From Streptosporangiaceae bacterium (GTDB lineage: Bacteria; Actinomycetota; Actinomycetes; Streptosporangiales; Streptosporangiaceae), in contig JAFARZ010000209.1 of the NCBI GenBank assembly GCA_019245115.1, forward strand, positions 1 to 61,570: a stretch of 61,570 nucleotides of DNA, in the 5' to 3' direction. The position numbers and the translations under genes were made by a program. Positions within the stretch are counted from its first letter, which is position 1, and each line of letters starts with the position of its first letter. The notes below the pieces were generated by a model that had not been told where the DNA came from, ran no database searches, and saw only the letters and a list, made by a program, of their open reading frames with translations. This document shows, piece after piece, positions 23,153 to 32,004 of this stretch.

Positions 23153-23469
23153 TTCCGCTCCCAGCGTCTGATGGGCAAAACACAATATTGGCAGAACGGC
23201 GGTGGTAACACACCCCATCACCTGCGTGTTAACCAAGGATTTAGAGCACGCATATATCGGCCATCCGGGACATACTCCGCAATCGGCGCGCTGAATTGGG
23301 ATTCTCTCGGACATTTGCCCTACCATTCGGTGGGGTAAGGCCTCGGTGGCCCGCCATTCCGCAGCCAGGCGGCCGGCGACGCGGGTCGCCTTGGCCGTCA
23401 GAAGCACCTTCTTGCTCCGGGCGTGCGGCCATCCGCAGACCCAAGGTTCCCCGCGCTACCAGGTACCGG
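23153..23469. other. Intergenic region upstream of the S53 peptidase
   Basis: The 317-bp spacer is locally AT-richer than its surroundings. It presumably holds the peptidase promoter, but I could not pick a confident -35/-10 pair. A small hairpin, CCCTACC (23328-23334) with GGTGGGG (23339-23345), is present. No gene is seen. Confidence 0.5.
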
Positions 23470-24807
23470 TCAGAAGAACGCGTGCACTATGTCGGCGATG
23501 TGGCCGGCGTCGTCGACAACGGGGATGACCCGCCACTTGTCCAGCGTGGTGCAGGGGTGGGAGATGCCAAGGCAGACCCGATCACCGGGAGTCAGTGAGG
23601 CGCCTTCGTCGAGCTGGAGGAATGCGTGCTGGTCGTTCAGTGCGGTGATCCGCCAGTTCGGAGTGATGGCGGCCAATTCAGTGCCGTCGGCCGGGACGAC
23701 CTGGAGCGGCACCGGCAACCCGCTATCGAAGCCCGCATCCCGGCGGCCGAAGCCGAGCAGGGCCAGACCGGGCTCGGGACGGGAAACCACCTGCGCCCAC
23801 AGTTCTATGGTCGGCCTCAGCCGTGGTGCGTCCGCGGAGCCGCGCGCCTGCGGCGAAACCGCCGAATACAGGCCGTGGTCGTAGTAGAGATACGCGCCAC
23901 TGCGCAGCACCACCCGCAGGCCGGAGACGTCACCGGAAGTGAGTTCTCGCGCCACCACGTCGAACCATGTGCTGCCGCCAGCGGTGACGATGAACTCGCT
24001 TGTCTCGTCGCCGTACTCCCTCAGCGCGTCGGCAAGGCCGCGCAGCCGCCGGCAGAACGAGGTCACGTGGGCCAGCGTTTCGGCCGTGTCTCCGGCGTGG
24101 ATCGTTCCCTCGTACCCGGCCACGCCCGCGACGCGCAGCGCGCCGGTGGCCGCGGCGGCCTTCGCCACTTCCAGCGCCTCAGCGTCCGTGCGGCAGCCGG
24201 TCCGGCCGTGGGGATGGCCGATTTCCACCAGGACGGGGAGAGGTCGGACGGGACGCTCGTGACCGGGGGTGGTACCACGAATCGTTCGTTCCAAAGTATC
24301 GATGTTTTTAATGTTGTCGACGTAGCAGTAGGCCTGGAATTCTGGGTCCGCGGTCAGTTCCGCTGCCAGCCAGGCGATGCCTGCCTCGTCGGCCAACTGG
24401 TTGGCCAGCAGCAGGCGGGGGAAGCCGAAGCTGCGGTATGTGAGCATTTGCCCGATGGTCGCGGCGGTTATGGCCCACGCGCCGTGGGTTATCTGGAGTG
24501 CCGCCAGTTCGGGGGACATGCCGGTCTTGCCGTGCGGCGCCAGGTCCACACCCGCCCCGGCGCAGAATGCGGCCATGGCCTCGGCATTCGCGCGCAACGC
24601 GCTCTCGCGCAGGGTGAGCAGCGGGTAGCTCAGGCCGGCCGCGTAGAGCTGGGGCCGGTCAACGGCGATGCTCGCCGCGGTGGGGCTACTGGCGTGCCTG
24701 TCCGCGAAGGCGAAGCCTTTCTCGGTGGGGTCGATGGGACGCGCGCGCAGTGCCCGCAGCCGCTCCGCCAGTCGGGGCGGCAGGTCGTTGAGTTCTCCTA
24801 GCAGCAC
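23470..24807 (-). CDS. Fold-III PLP enzyme, D-serine dehydratase / D-threonine aldolase-like
   Basis: The 445-residue protein has an alanine-racemase-type N-terminal barrel with the PLP Lys in LAPHGKTGMSPEL. Further motifs are LVEIGHPHGRTGC and TAGGSTWFDV. The C-terminal D-serine-dehydratase-like domain contains GISHPCTTLDKW, whose His and Cys match the zinc ligands of this family. Members degrade D-amino acids or beta-hydroxy D-amino acids with PLP and a metal ion. The exact substrate is not determined. It is transcribed divergently from the G1 peptidase; a role in using peptidoglycan- or peptide-derived D-amino acids is inferred. Confidence 0.87.
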   Translation of the reverse strand: MLLGELNDLPPRLAERLRALRARPIDPTEKGFAFADRHASSPTAASIAVDRPQLYAAGLSYPLLTLRESALRANAEAMAAFCAGAGVDLAPHGKTGMSPELAALQITHGAWAITAATIGQMLTYRSFGFPRLLLANQLADEAGIAWLAAELTADPEFQAYCYVDNIKNIDTLERTIRGTTPGHERPVRPLPVLVEIGHPHGRTGCRTDAEALEVAKAAAATGALRVAGVAGYEGTIHAGDTAETLAHVTSFCRRLRGLADALREYGDETSEFIVTAGGSTWFDVVARELTSGDVSGLRVVLRSGAYLYYDHGLYSAVSPQARGSADAPRLRPTIELWAQVVSRPEPGLALLGFGRRDAGFDSGLPVPLQVVPADGTELAAITPNWRITALNDQHAFLQLDEGASLTPGDRVCLGISHPCTTLDKWRVIPVVDDAGHIADIVHAFF

Positions 24808-24943
24808 ATCTCAGACGGTAACCCAGGTACCCGTCCGCAAAACGTAAGAAATTCCGCTCATCCGATCGGTCGCGGTTCTCTAGTGTGAGCCCTTGGGACG
24901 CCAGCTCGCCAGCTCAAGGAGGGCAAGAGAGGAATCCCAGCTT

Positions 24944-26026
24944 ATGCACGACCGTACTACCGCCCGTCATGGCCGACGCCGCAACGGGCGGCGACGCATT
25001 ACCCCAAATCCCATTGCCGGCTGGATGATCGCGATGGCGGCCGCCGTGCCCGTCATTGGCATCGGGTTCCACCTCGCGCAACGGCCCGCGAGTCACGTTG
25101 CCGCGTCGGCTGACGTGCAATCCGCACCAGGCGGACCGGCCGGCCAGGGTGGAGAGGCCGGCATGCGGGGATGGGGGCGTGGGGGGTTCCCCATGATGCC
25201 CGGCTCCCCATCCTCCGGTCCGGTGCTGGGGCCGGTGAACGCCGCCGCGGCGAGTGCGAACTGGGCCGGATACGCCGCGGCCGGCCAGCCCGGTTCCTTC
25301 ACCAGTGTCTCCGCGTCCTGGTCCCAGCCCGCCGTCAACTGCGGCAACGCCGCCCAGGCGTTCTCCGCGTTCTGGGTCGGCCTGGATGGCGACGGTACGC
25401 CCACGGTCGAGCAGACCGGCACCGAAGCCGACTGTTCCAACGGCGCCGCGGCCGGAGGCCCAGGCCAATCCAGCACTGTCACGAATCAGGGCTGGTACGA
25501 GATCTTCCCGAACCCGCCGGTGTTCTACAACAACCCCGTACAAGCCGGTGATGCGATGAGCGCCTCGGTGACGTCGAACGGCAATGGCATGTTCACCCTG
25601 ACGCTCACCGACACCACGGAGGGCTGGACGCAGAACACGCAGCAGAGCGAACCTAACGCGCAGCTAGGCTCCGCGGAGGTCATCGCCGAGGCCCCCAGCA
25701 ACGGCCAGCAGGTGCTGCCGCTGGCGAACTTCGGCACGGTGAACTTCAGCAACGCGACGGTCGACAACCAGGCGCTGGGCAATGAGGGCCAGAACCTGAC
25801 CGCGATCACGATGCAGGCCGGCAACACCGCGCTGGCCACGCCGTCCGCCCTGAACGGCGGGAACGCGTTCAGCGTCACGTGGGACAGCAGCACAGCGGCC
25901 GCCGGGAATGGCCAGGGCGGCCAGGGAGCCGGCGGTCAGGGCGTCGGCGGTCAGGGCGTCGGCGGCCAGAGCTGGATCCGCGGCAATCCAGGCCAGGGCG
26001 ACGACTGGTGGAACCAGGGTTACTAA
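24944..26026 (+). CDS. G1 family glutamic endopeptidase (eqolisin-like), secreted
   Basis: The 360-residue product starts at ATG 24944, chosen over an upstream TTG at 24893. It has an Arg-rich N-terminus and one hydrophobic segment (WMIAMAAAVPVIGIGFHL) that acts as signal or anchor. The G1 domain follows from NWAGYAA: the catalytic Gln is in GTPTVEQTGTEADC, then WYEIFPNPP, and the catalytic Glu is in the SAEVIAEAP segment. It ends in a Gly/Gln-rich repeat tail (GGQGVGGQ units). G1 enzymes are pepstatin-insensitive acid proteases. Together with the S53 peptidase nearby this implies extracellular proteolysis at low pH. Confidence 0.88.
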   Translation: MHDRTTARHGRRRNGRRRITPNPIAGWMIAMAAAVPVIGIGFHLAQRPASHVAASADVQSAPGGPAGQGGEAGMRGWGRGGFPMMPGSPSSGPVLGPVNAAAASANWAGYAAAGQPGSFTSVSASWSQPAVNCGNAAQAFSAFWVGLDGDGTPTVEQTGTEADCSNGAAAGGPGQSSTVTNQGWYEIFPNPPVFYNNPVQAGDAMSASVTSNGNGMFTLTLTDTTEGWTQNTQQSEPNAQLGSAEVIAEAPSNGQQVLPLANFGTVNFSNATVDNQALGNEGQNLTAITMQAGNTALATPSALNGGNAFSVTWDSSTAAAGNGQGGQGAGGQGVGGQGVGGQSWIRGNPGQGDDWWNQGY

Positions 26027-26536
26027 CTAACTGCCGGCCGTAAGGAAGCGGCTCGCCCGGCGGCGGGCTGACCCAGCCCGCCGCCGGGCGAGCCGCGTAC
26101 CGGCTACGATCATGCAGGCCACCAGGGCCGAAGGCAGGTAGAGCAGCAGCGCAGAGGACTGGATCGCGGCGGTGATGCCGTCCAGCTGCCAGATCAGGTC
26201 CGCCCCGAGCTTGTCCGCCCATATGTACGCGTAGGGAATCATGGGGATCGCGAACAGCGCCAGTACGCGGCGCCCGGCCGGTGTGAACAGGCAGCCGACC
26301 GAGACTCCGGCGAGCACGCCGGCGATCAGCATATCTCCCGCGAATCCGGCGACCTCCGCGGGCTGGAAGACCGCATAGGACGGGGACGATCCCGTCTCCG
26401 TTATATACAGATCAACGGTACATCCAGTACCACGTTGCCCGCAGGAGGTTGAGCCGCTGGGCCCTACCTGGGACTGGCCGGCGGAGAGTGATATCTGCGC
26501 GTAACCGGCTTCCAACTGCTTGTTGCAAAACGCCAA
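26027..26536 (-). CDS. Membrane protein of unknown function
   Basis: This 169-residue protein starts at TTG 26536 with GAGG spaced six bases before. About three hydrophobic segments are visible (around GDMLIAGVLAGVSVGCLF, VLALFAIPMIPYAYIW, SSALLLYLPSALVACMIVAG), followed by a very Arg-rich C-terminus. The N-terminal part has two Cys residues and may be extracytoplasmic. No family is recognised. It converges directly on the G1 peptidase gene with adjacent stop codons. Confidence 0.6.
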   Translation of the reverse strand: MAFCNKQLEAGYAQISLSAGQSQVGPSGSTSCGQRGTGCTVDLYITETGSSPSYAVFQPAEVAGFAGDMLIAGVLAGVSVGCLFTPAGRRVLALFAIPMIPYAYIWADKLGADLIWQLDGITAAIQSSALLLYLPSALVACMIVAGTRLARRRAGSARRRASRFLTAGS

Positions 26537-26608
26537 AAGTTACCTCATCATTGGGCTGAGTGACCACCCGTCGGCCGCGGATGAGGGTGCCTGAACAGAA
26601 GGGTCGCA

Positions 26609-27907
26609 GTGAAGGGTGCTGTGCCGCCGCGTGCCACTTTTCGCGATGTCTTCGCGGTCGCGGAGTTCCGCAACCTCTGGTTGTCCGAGGTGCTGTCCGT
26701 GGCTGGCGACCGGCTCGCGCTGGTCGCGCTCACGCTGTTCGTATATGACAAGACCGGTTCTCCCCTGCAGACCGCGGCGACGTACGCGGCCGGCTATGTC
26801 CCGTGGGTGATCGGCGGATTCTTCCTGGCCGGTGTCGCCGACCGGCGCCCGCGCCGGGCCGTGATGGTCACCTGCGATGTGGTCCGTTTCGTCCTGGTGG
26901 CGGCGATGATCCTGCCGCACATGCCGCTGATAGCCCTGGTCGGCCTGCTGTTCGCGACCACGATGTTCGCGCCGCCGTTCGAATCGGCGCGGGCGTCGAT
27001 CACCCCGGACATCCTGCACGGCGAGCAGTACGTGCTCGGCACCGCGATCATCCAGACAACGTTCCTGGCCGGGCAGGTGGTGGGTGCGGCCGGCGGGGGA
27101 GTGGCGGTCGCGTTCTTTCACGTGAAGCCGTCGCTGGTCATCGACGCCGCGACGTTCGCGCTGTCCGCGCTGCTGATTCAGTTCGGCACCAAGAAGCGCC
27201 CACCCGCCGTCAGGCCGGATTCCGAGGCGGCCCGTCAGAACCCGCTGGCCAACATGGCAGCCGGGTTCCGGCTCGTATTCGGCGACACCGGCCTGCGGAC
27301 ACTGATCATGTTCGGCTGGCTGGTGGTGTGGTACACGGTGCCGGAAGGAATAGCGGCTCCGTACGCGCAGCATGCCCTACATGGCGGATCGATCGCGACC
27401 GGAGCCGTCCTGGCATCCGTAGTTCTCGCGACCGCGATCGTCACGCCACTGTTCAGCCGGATCCTGAGCCCACGTCGGCGGATCGACTGGATGGGGCCGC
27501 TGGCCATACTGTGCAACGGCACCCTCGTGCTTATCGCGTTCCACCCGGGCTTGATCACCAGCCTGGTGATCTTCTCGGTGTCGAGCGCGTTCGGTACCTA
27601 TCAGATTGCCGCGAACACCGCGTTCGTCGTCCGAGTACCGAACGAACGACGTGCCCAGGCTTTCGGCATCGCCAACATGGGCGTGATAGTCGGCCAGGGG
27701 ATCACCTTCGTGGCCGCCGGTGCGGCCACCGAAAAGCTCTCCCCTGCGCTGGTCATCGGCATCGCGGGGGGTGTCGGAATGGTGTTGGCCATCATCTTTA
27801 CCGCTCAGTGGCGCCACGTGTCACCACCAGGCGGACGTCATGCGGCGAGGAGGCGTCCCAGCTCCGCCGCTTCTACTAGAAGTAAGGTGCCACTACATAG
27901 GTCGTAG
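26609..27907 (+). CDS. MFS transporter (MFS_3/EntS-like exporter)
   Basis: The 432-residue, 12-helix protein has the N-terminal FRNLWLSEVLSVAGDRLALVAL block and motif A as GVADRRPRRAVM. Both are typical of the MFS_3 group that includes siderophore exporters and macrolide-efflux-like proteins. The GTG start is assumed from the family N-terminus. The C-terminus becomes Arg/Ser-rich. No regulator or biosynthetic neighbour indicates a substrate. Confidence 0.87.
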   Translation: MKGAVPPRATFRDVFAVAEFRNLWLSEVLSVAGDRLALVALTLFVYDKTGSPLQTAATYAAGYVPWVIGGFFLAGVADRRPRRAVMVTCDVVRFVLVAAMILPHMPLIALVGLLFATTMFAPPFESARASITPDILHGEQYVLGTAIIQTTFLAGQVVGAAGGGVAVAFFHVKPSLVIDAATFALSALLIQFGTKKRPPAVRPDSEAARQNPLANMAAGFRLVFGDTGLRTLIMFGWLVVWYTVPEGIAAPYAQHALHGGSIATGAVLASVVLATAIVTPLFSRILSPRRRIDWMGPLAILCNGTLVLIAFHPGLITSLVIFSVSSAFGTYQIAANTAFVVRVPNERRAQAFGIANMGVIVGQGITFVAAGAATEKLSPALVIGIAGGVGMVLAIIFTAQWRHVSPPGGRHAARRRPSSAASTRSKVPLHRS

Positions 27908-28265
27908 CGGCCGGTTGCGGCAGTGACTTCGTTCAGGTCCACGTGTCACGCATCGCACATGCCTTTCTTCAAGATCCCTCTCAGGCAGAACAGGACTGTG
28001 GTGTCAGGCCCAGATGATGCGCATCTCCCTGCCCCTCCCTCCGGCAGCGTTATGCAGTTGTTGGACCACCCCACACTGTGTACGTGGGGTAATCGTTGCT
28101 CGTCAAACACCATTTAGCGCCACGAAATCGCCCGATGGAGGCAAACAGCGGCGAATAGTACACAAGTCCGCCAAGATGAGCTAAGGTAGCTATACGGAGC
28201 TAGTCATTTACGGTGAGCGTCCGACTAGACAGCGACCCGTCGAGCCCCATCCGGAGCGGTGGTCC
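27908..28265. other. Intergenic region with terminator hairpin after the MFS gene
   Basis: The 358-bp spacer is less GC-rich than its surroundings. ACCCCAC (28068-28074) and GTGGGGT (28084-28090) form a 7-bp stem with a 9-nt loop, a candidate terminator. The stretch from 28140 to 28265 presumably holds the cyclase promoter, but no confident consensus is visible. Confidence 0.5.
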
Positions 28266-29555
28266 ATGGAAGCCTCGTCCATCACTCGTAGCGCAGTTAT
28301 GCGTGCAAACGTTCGCAGCTGGGCATGGTGGCAGCTTCCTGCGGTCCTTCGCACTTACGTCGGTGGGGTGGTGCTCGCCGGGGTAGCCTTCACCGGCTTC
28401 GCGATCGCGCAGACATCGTGGCACGCAACAGACGTCGGCAAGTTTCTCCTCCTGCTCGGCTGCGGGATAGTGTCGGTTGCGGCGACACCGCGGACTGCCT
28501 ACTTGCAGGGCTCGATGGTGCGTGACTTTATCACCGCCTGGGTCCTGCCTATCGCCATACTGCTGCCCCCCATATATGCGATGGTCACGCCCATCCCGTT
28601 GCTGGTGCTTACGCAGTGGCGGATACATCGCGGGGTCGTTTACCGCAGAGTCTTCACTGCCGCCGCCATCGGCTTGGCCTACAGTGCCGCGTCAGAAGTG
28701 TTCCGTATGTTCCCTGCCTCGTTCGCCGGCGGCGCGATGGGTACTGGTTCACACGCCCTGACCTGGGCCGTGGCAGTAGCCGCTTGCGAGCAAGTCGGCC
28801 GGAGGAGCCATCAGGCACTCATCATGTCCGCGATCAAGCTCTCCGATCCGACGGCTCGCGTTGTCACCGGGGAACTGACGCGGGAGGCTGTGCAAGCCGA
28901 CTTGATCGAGTTCAACCTGGGTGTCCTGATCACCATCATCGTGGCTGTCTCACCGGTGCTGGCCGTTTTCGTCGTACCCATGTGGCTGATGGTCCGACGG
29001 TTCGTGATGCACTCTCAGTTGCTCGCGCAAACGAGGGTGGACACCAAGACCGGGTTGCTCAACGCCGTCACCTGGGAACGCGAGGCGACGACTGAGGTCG
29101 CGCGCGCCGTGCGTACCGGTATTCCGCTCGCGATCGCCTTGGTGGACATCGATCACTTCAAGAAGGTGAACGATACATATGGGCACCTGGTTGGTGACCG
29201 GGTTCTCCGAGAGGTCAGCGATGCGTTGCGCAGTCAGTTGCGGGGGTATGACCTCGCGGGGCGGTTCGGGGGCGAGGAATTCATCATCCTCCTTCCCCAG
29301 GCACGCGAGAGCGACGCGCGCAATGTCGCCGAACGCCTTCGCCAGTACATTGCCGGCCTCGAGATCCCCATCGATGACGAGCCCGACTGCATGACATTTG
29401 TCCGGCTGACGATCTCCGTCGGCGTCGCGGCCCTTGATGGCGTGTCGCGCGAGCTTACGGACCTGATGGCCGCCGCCGACGCGGCCCTGTACTACGCCAA
29501 GGAGACCGGCCGCAACAAGACCCACGTTATAACCGCCACCGCCCAAGCCAGCTAA
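28266..29555 (+). CDS. Membrane-bound diguanylate cyclase (GGDEF protein)
   Basis: The 429-residue protein has about six hydrophobic segments in the first ~250 residues and a C-terminal GGDEF domain. The active-site loop is RFGGEEF (GGEEF at about 335-339). Metal-binding and substrate motifs are VDIDHFKKVNDTYGHLVGD, and the downstream block is ISVGVAAL. The motifs are intact, so synthesis of c-di-GMP from two GTP is expected. No obvious RxxD inhibitory site precedes the active loop. The stop is followed by an R2 repeat 75 bp away. Confidence 0.92.
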   Translation: MEASSITRSAVMRANVRSWAWWQLPAVLRTYVGGVVLAGVAFTGFAIAQTSWHATDVGKFLLLLGCGIVSVAATPRTAYLQGSMVRDFITAWVLPIAILLPPIYAMVTPIPLLVLTQWRIHRGVVYRRVFTAAAIGLAYSAASEVFRMFPASFAGGAMGTGSHALTWAVAVAACEQVGRRSHQALIMSAIKLSDPTARVVTGELTREAVQADLIEFNLGVLITIIVAVSPVLAVFVVPMWLMVRRFVMHSQLLAQTRVDTKTGLLNAVTWEREATTEVARAVRTGIPLAIALVDIDHFKKVNDTYGHLVGDRVLREVSDALRSQLRGYDLAGRFGGEEFIILLPQARESDARNVAERLRQYIAGLEIPIDDEPDCMTFVRLTISVGVAALDGVSRELTDLMAAADAALYYAKETGRNKTHVITATAQAS

Positions 29556-29629
29556 GCCTTTGCGCGTCCGATATGCGGTAGTTGCGGCGCTTCGTTCCAT
29601 GGGTTTTGCCGTATCTTCGCGGAAAATTT

Positions 29630-29698
29630 GAGCCTCACGGAAGAAAAGGTGCTGGAAATCGGCGCCCAATCCTCCATAAGGCTCTTTCCTTCCGCGTC
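29630..29698 (+). repeat. R2 structured repeat (copy C)
   Basis: GAGCCT (29630-29635) pairs with AGGCTC (29679-29684). GGTGC pairs with GCGCC through one G-U. Alternatively CGGAAGAAAAG can pair with CTTTCCTTCCG with one mismatch. This copy supports both mutually exclusive folds. Confidence 0.72.
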
Positions 29699-29880
29699 GT
29701 TGCCTCGAGAATACGGCACGGATGGTGAAATGTCGGATATGCGGGCGGGTGACGGCGGTCGCTATGGCGGGGCGGGTGGCGGGACGGGGACGGCGCGGCA
29801 ACGCGACGGGCGGGACGGGGACGCGGCGGTGGCGACGCGACGGCCGTACGGGGCCCGGGCCGGGCGACGCGACGGGCGGG

Positions 29881-29940
29881 GACGCAGCGGGCGGGGATGC
29901 GATGGACGGGGACGCAGCGGGCGGGGATGCGATGGGCGGA
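29881..29940 (+). repeat. 30-bp tandem duplication
   Basis: GACGCAGCGGGCGGGGATGC followed by GATGG(A/G)CGG(G/A) occurs twice back to back, identical apart from two positions near the end. Confidence 0.8.
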
Positions 29941-30026
29941 GACGTTTGGGGGGAGGCGCGGGGGCGGGTAGGGGAGAGGGGCGCTGAGGGGGTGGTATGG
30001 GGGGGTGCCGGGTTATCGTGATCAGC

Positions 30027-31253
30027 ATGGGCGAACTGAGCATTGACCGGGCTAGGGATCTGGACGCCGCGGACCCGCTGGCGGGGTTCCGGGAGCGGTT
30101 CGTCGTCGAGGACTCGTCGCTGATCTACCTGAACGGTAATTCGCTCGGCCCGTTGCCGAAGGCGACCAGGCAGCGCCTCCAGCAGGTCATAACGACCGAA
30201 TGGGGGAACGCGCTCGGGCGATCCTGGGACCACTGGGTCGACATGCCGGTACTGGCCGGCGAAGCCGTGGCCCCGCTGATCGGCGCCGCGCCGGGCCAGA
30301 CGATCGTCACCGACAACACCACGATGAACCTGTACAAGCTGGCCTCCGCCGCCCTCGACGCCCGGCCCGGCCGTCATGTCATCGTCACCGACAACGACAA
30401 CTTCCCGACCGACCGCTACGTCCTCGAAGGCATCGCTCATCAGCACAACCTCGAGTTCCGCTTGCTCAGCACCGACCTCAACGAAGGCGTCGACGCGGAT
30501 CTGCTGAGCCGGGCGGTGGACGACGACACCGCGCTGGTGAGCCTTTCACACGTCGCGTACCGTAGCGGTGCGCTCGCCGACATGCCGGTGCTGACCCAGA
30601 TCGTGCATCAGTCCGGCGCGCTGATGATGTGGGACCTGTGCCACGCGGTCGGCGCGGTGCCTATCCACCTCGACGAGTGCGACGCGGACCTGGCCGTCGG
30701 CTGTACGTACAAGTACCTGAACGCCGGTCCGGGCGCTCCCGCGTTCGCCTACGTCGCCGCTCGCCTGCGCGACGTGCTCCGCCAGCCGGTCTGGGGCTGG
30801 TTCTCCCAGCGGGATCAGTTCGCGATGGGGCCGGAATACCGGCCCGCCGAGGGCATGGCCAAGTTCTTGACCGGAACCCCGAACATCCTCGGTACCGCCG
30901 CGGTCGAGGAAGGCGCCAAGCTCATAGCCGAGGCGGGGATCGACCGGATTCGCGCCAAGAGCGTCAAGCAGACCGCCTACCTGGCCGAGCTGGCCGATGA
31001 ATGGCTGCTGCCGCTTGGCTGTGAACTGGCCACGCCGCGGGACCCGGACCGCCGCGGCAGCCACCTTACGTTCCGGCATCCCGACGCGGAGGCCATCGTC
31101 GCGGAGCTGGCCAAGTCGAACGTGGTCACCGACTACCGCACTCCGGGCCGGTTCCGGTTCGGCCTGTCCCCGCTGACCACCCGCTTCGTCGACGTGCATA
31201 ACGCCGTGGCCGCCACCCGCGACCTCCTCACAGCCCGGAACAATCATGGGTGA
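30027..31253 (+). CDS. kynU: Kynureninase
   Basis: Cleaves kynurenine to anthranilate and alanine using PLP. The 408-residue product starts at ATG 30027; GTG 30018 is an alternative. Family features: IYLNGNSLGPLPKAT near the N-terminus, WDHWVDMP, DNTTMNLYKL, the PLP Asp region MMWDLCHAVGAVPIHLDE, and the Schiff-base Lys in GCTYKYLNAGPGAPAF. It overlaps the tryptophan dioxygenase gene by 8 bp, so the two steps are co-expressed. Kynurenine formamidase, the step between them, is not in the window. Confidence 0.96.
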   Translation: MGELSIDRARDLDAADPLAGFRERFVVEDSSLIYLNGNSLGPLPKATRQRLQQVITTEWGNALGRSWDHWVDMPVLAGEAVAPLIGAAPGQTIVTDNTTMNLYKLASAALDARPGRHVIVTDNDNFPTDRYVLEGIAHQHNLEFRLLSTDLNEGVDADLLSRAVDDDTALVSLSHVAYRSGALADMPVLTQIVHQSGALMMWDLCHAVGAVPIHLDECDADLAVGCTYKYLNAGPGAPAFAYVAARLRDVLRQPVWGWFSQRDQFAMGPEYRPAEGMAKFLTGTPNILGTAAVEEGAKLIAEAGIDRIRAKSVKQTAYLAELADEWLLPLGCELATPRDPDRRGSHLTFRHPDAEAIVAELAKSNVVTDYRTPGRFRFGLSPLTTRFVDVHNAVAATRDLLTARNNHG

Positions 31254-31977
31254 CGCACAGGAGAAGCTCACCTACGCGGGCTACCTTCGCCTGGACCAGA
31301 TACTCAACGCCCAGCAGCCGCGGTCCGGCGAACACGACGAGATGCTGTTCATCGTCATCCACCAGGTCTACGAGCTGTGGTTCAAGCAGCTCCTGCACGA
31401 GCTGGCCCAGCTCCAGCGGTACCTTGACGGGGGCGACACCACCCACAGCATGCGGACGCTCCGCCGTACGCTGGCCATCCTCAAGATCGTGGTGGCGCAG
31501 CTCGACGTGCTCGAGACCATGACACCGACGCAGTTCCGCAAGTTCCGCGACGCGCTCGGCACGTCGAGCGGCTTCGAGTCCACCCAGTTCCGCGAGCTGG
31601 AAGCGGTCCTTGGCCGCCGCGACTTCCCCAAGTGGGCGCCGCGGCCGGAAGCGGCCAGCCAGCCTTCCGTCTTCGACTCGTTCCTGCGCTACCTGGCCAC
31701 GCAGGGCTACGGCGCAACCAAAGACGCAACCAAAGACAACACACAGGAGATCCTCAAGCAGGTCTACGACGACGACTCAAGCGCCGCCGTGGTGGCCGAG
31801 CTCCTCGTCGACCTGGACGAAGGCATGCAGGAGTGGCGCTACCGGCACGTGAAGATGGTCGAGCGCACGATCGGCGGCCACCAGGGCACGGGAGGTTCCA
31901 CCGGGGCGAAGTACCTGAGCAGCACGGTGGGCAAGCCGACCTTTCCCGACCTGTGGGCGATACGCAATCTCAGCTAG
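31246..31977 (+). CDS. kynA: Tryptophan 2,3-dioxygenase
   Basis: Opens the indole ring of tryptophan to N-formylkynurenine with heme and O2. The 243-residue product has YLRLDQILNAQQPRS, HDEMLFIVIHQVYELWFKQL (substrate pocket) and the heme-ligand region RHVKMVERTIGGHQGTGGS. It is somewhat shorter than the ~280-residue norm. A 12-bp tandem duplication (about 31713-31736) encodes ATKDATKD in a loop. It is the second gene of a kynU-kynA operon. The route supplies anthranilate or feeds NAD or secondary metabolism; which of these is unknown. Confidence 0.95.
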   Translation: MGDAQEKLTYAGYLRLDQILNAQQPRSGEHDEMLFIVIHQVYELWFKQLLHELAQLQRYLDGGDTTHSMRTLRRTLAILKIVVAQLDVLETMTPTQFRKFRDALGTSSGFESTQFRELEAVLGRRDFPKWAPRPEAASQPSVFDSFLRYLATQGYGATKDATKDNTQEILKQVYDDDSSAAVVAELLVDLDEGMQEWRYRHVKMVERTIGGHQGTGGSTGAKYLSSTVGKPTFPDLWAIRNLS

Positions 31978-32004
31978 AGAGACCACAGCCGTTCGTTAAA
32001 GGAT

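Larger units (their letters stand above)
29556..30026. other. Intergenic region: R2 copy C and a G-rich minisatellite
   Basis: The 471-bp gap carries R2 (29630-29698), then an extremely G-rich stretch with a 30-bp tandem duplication (29881-29940). Open frames across it are low-complexity Gly/Arg or Pro/Arg and are not believable genes. No clear promoter for kynU is visible. Confidence 0.6.
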
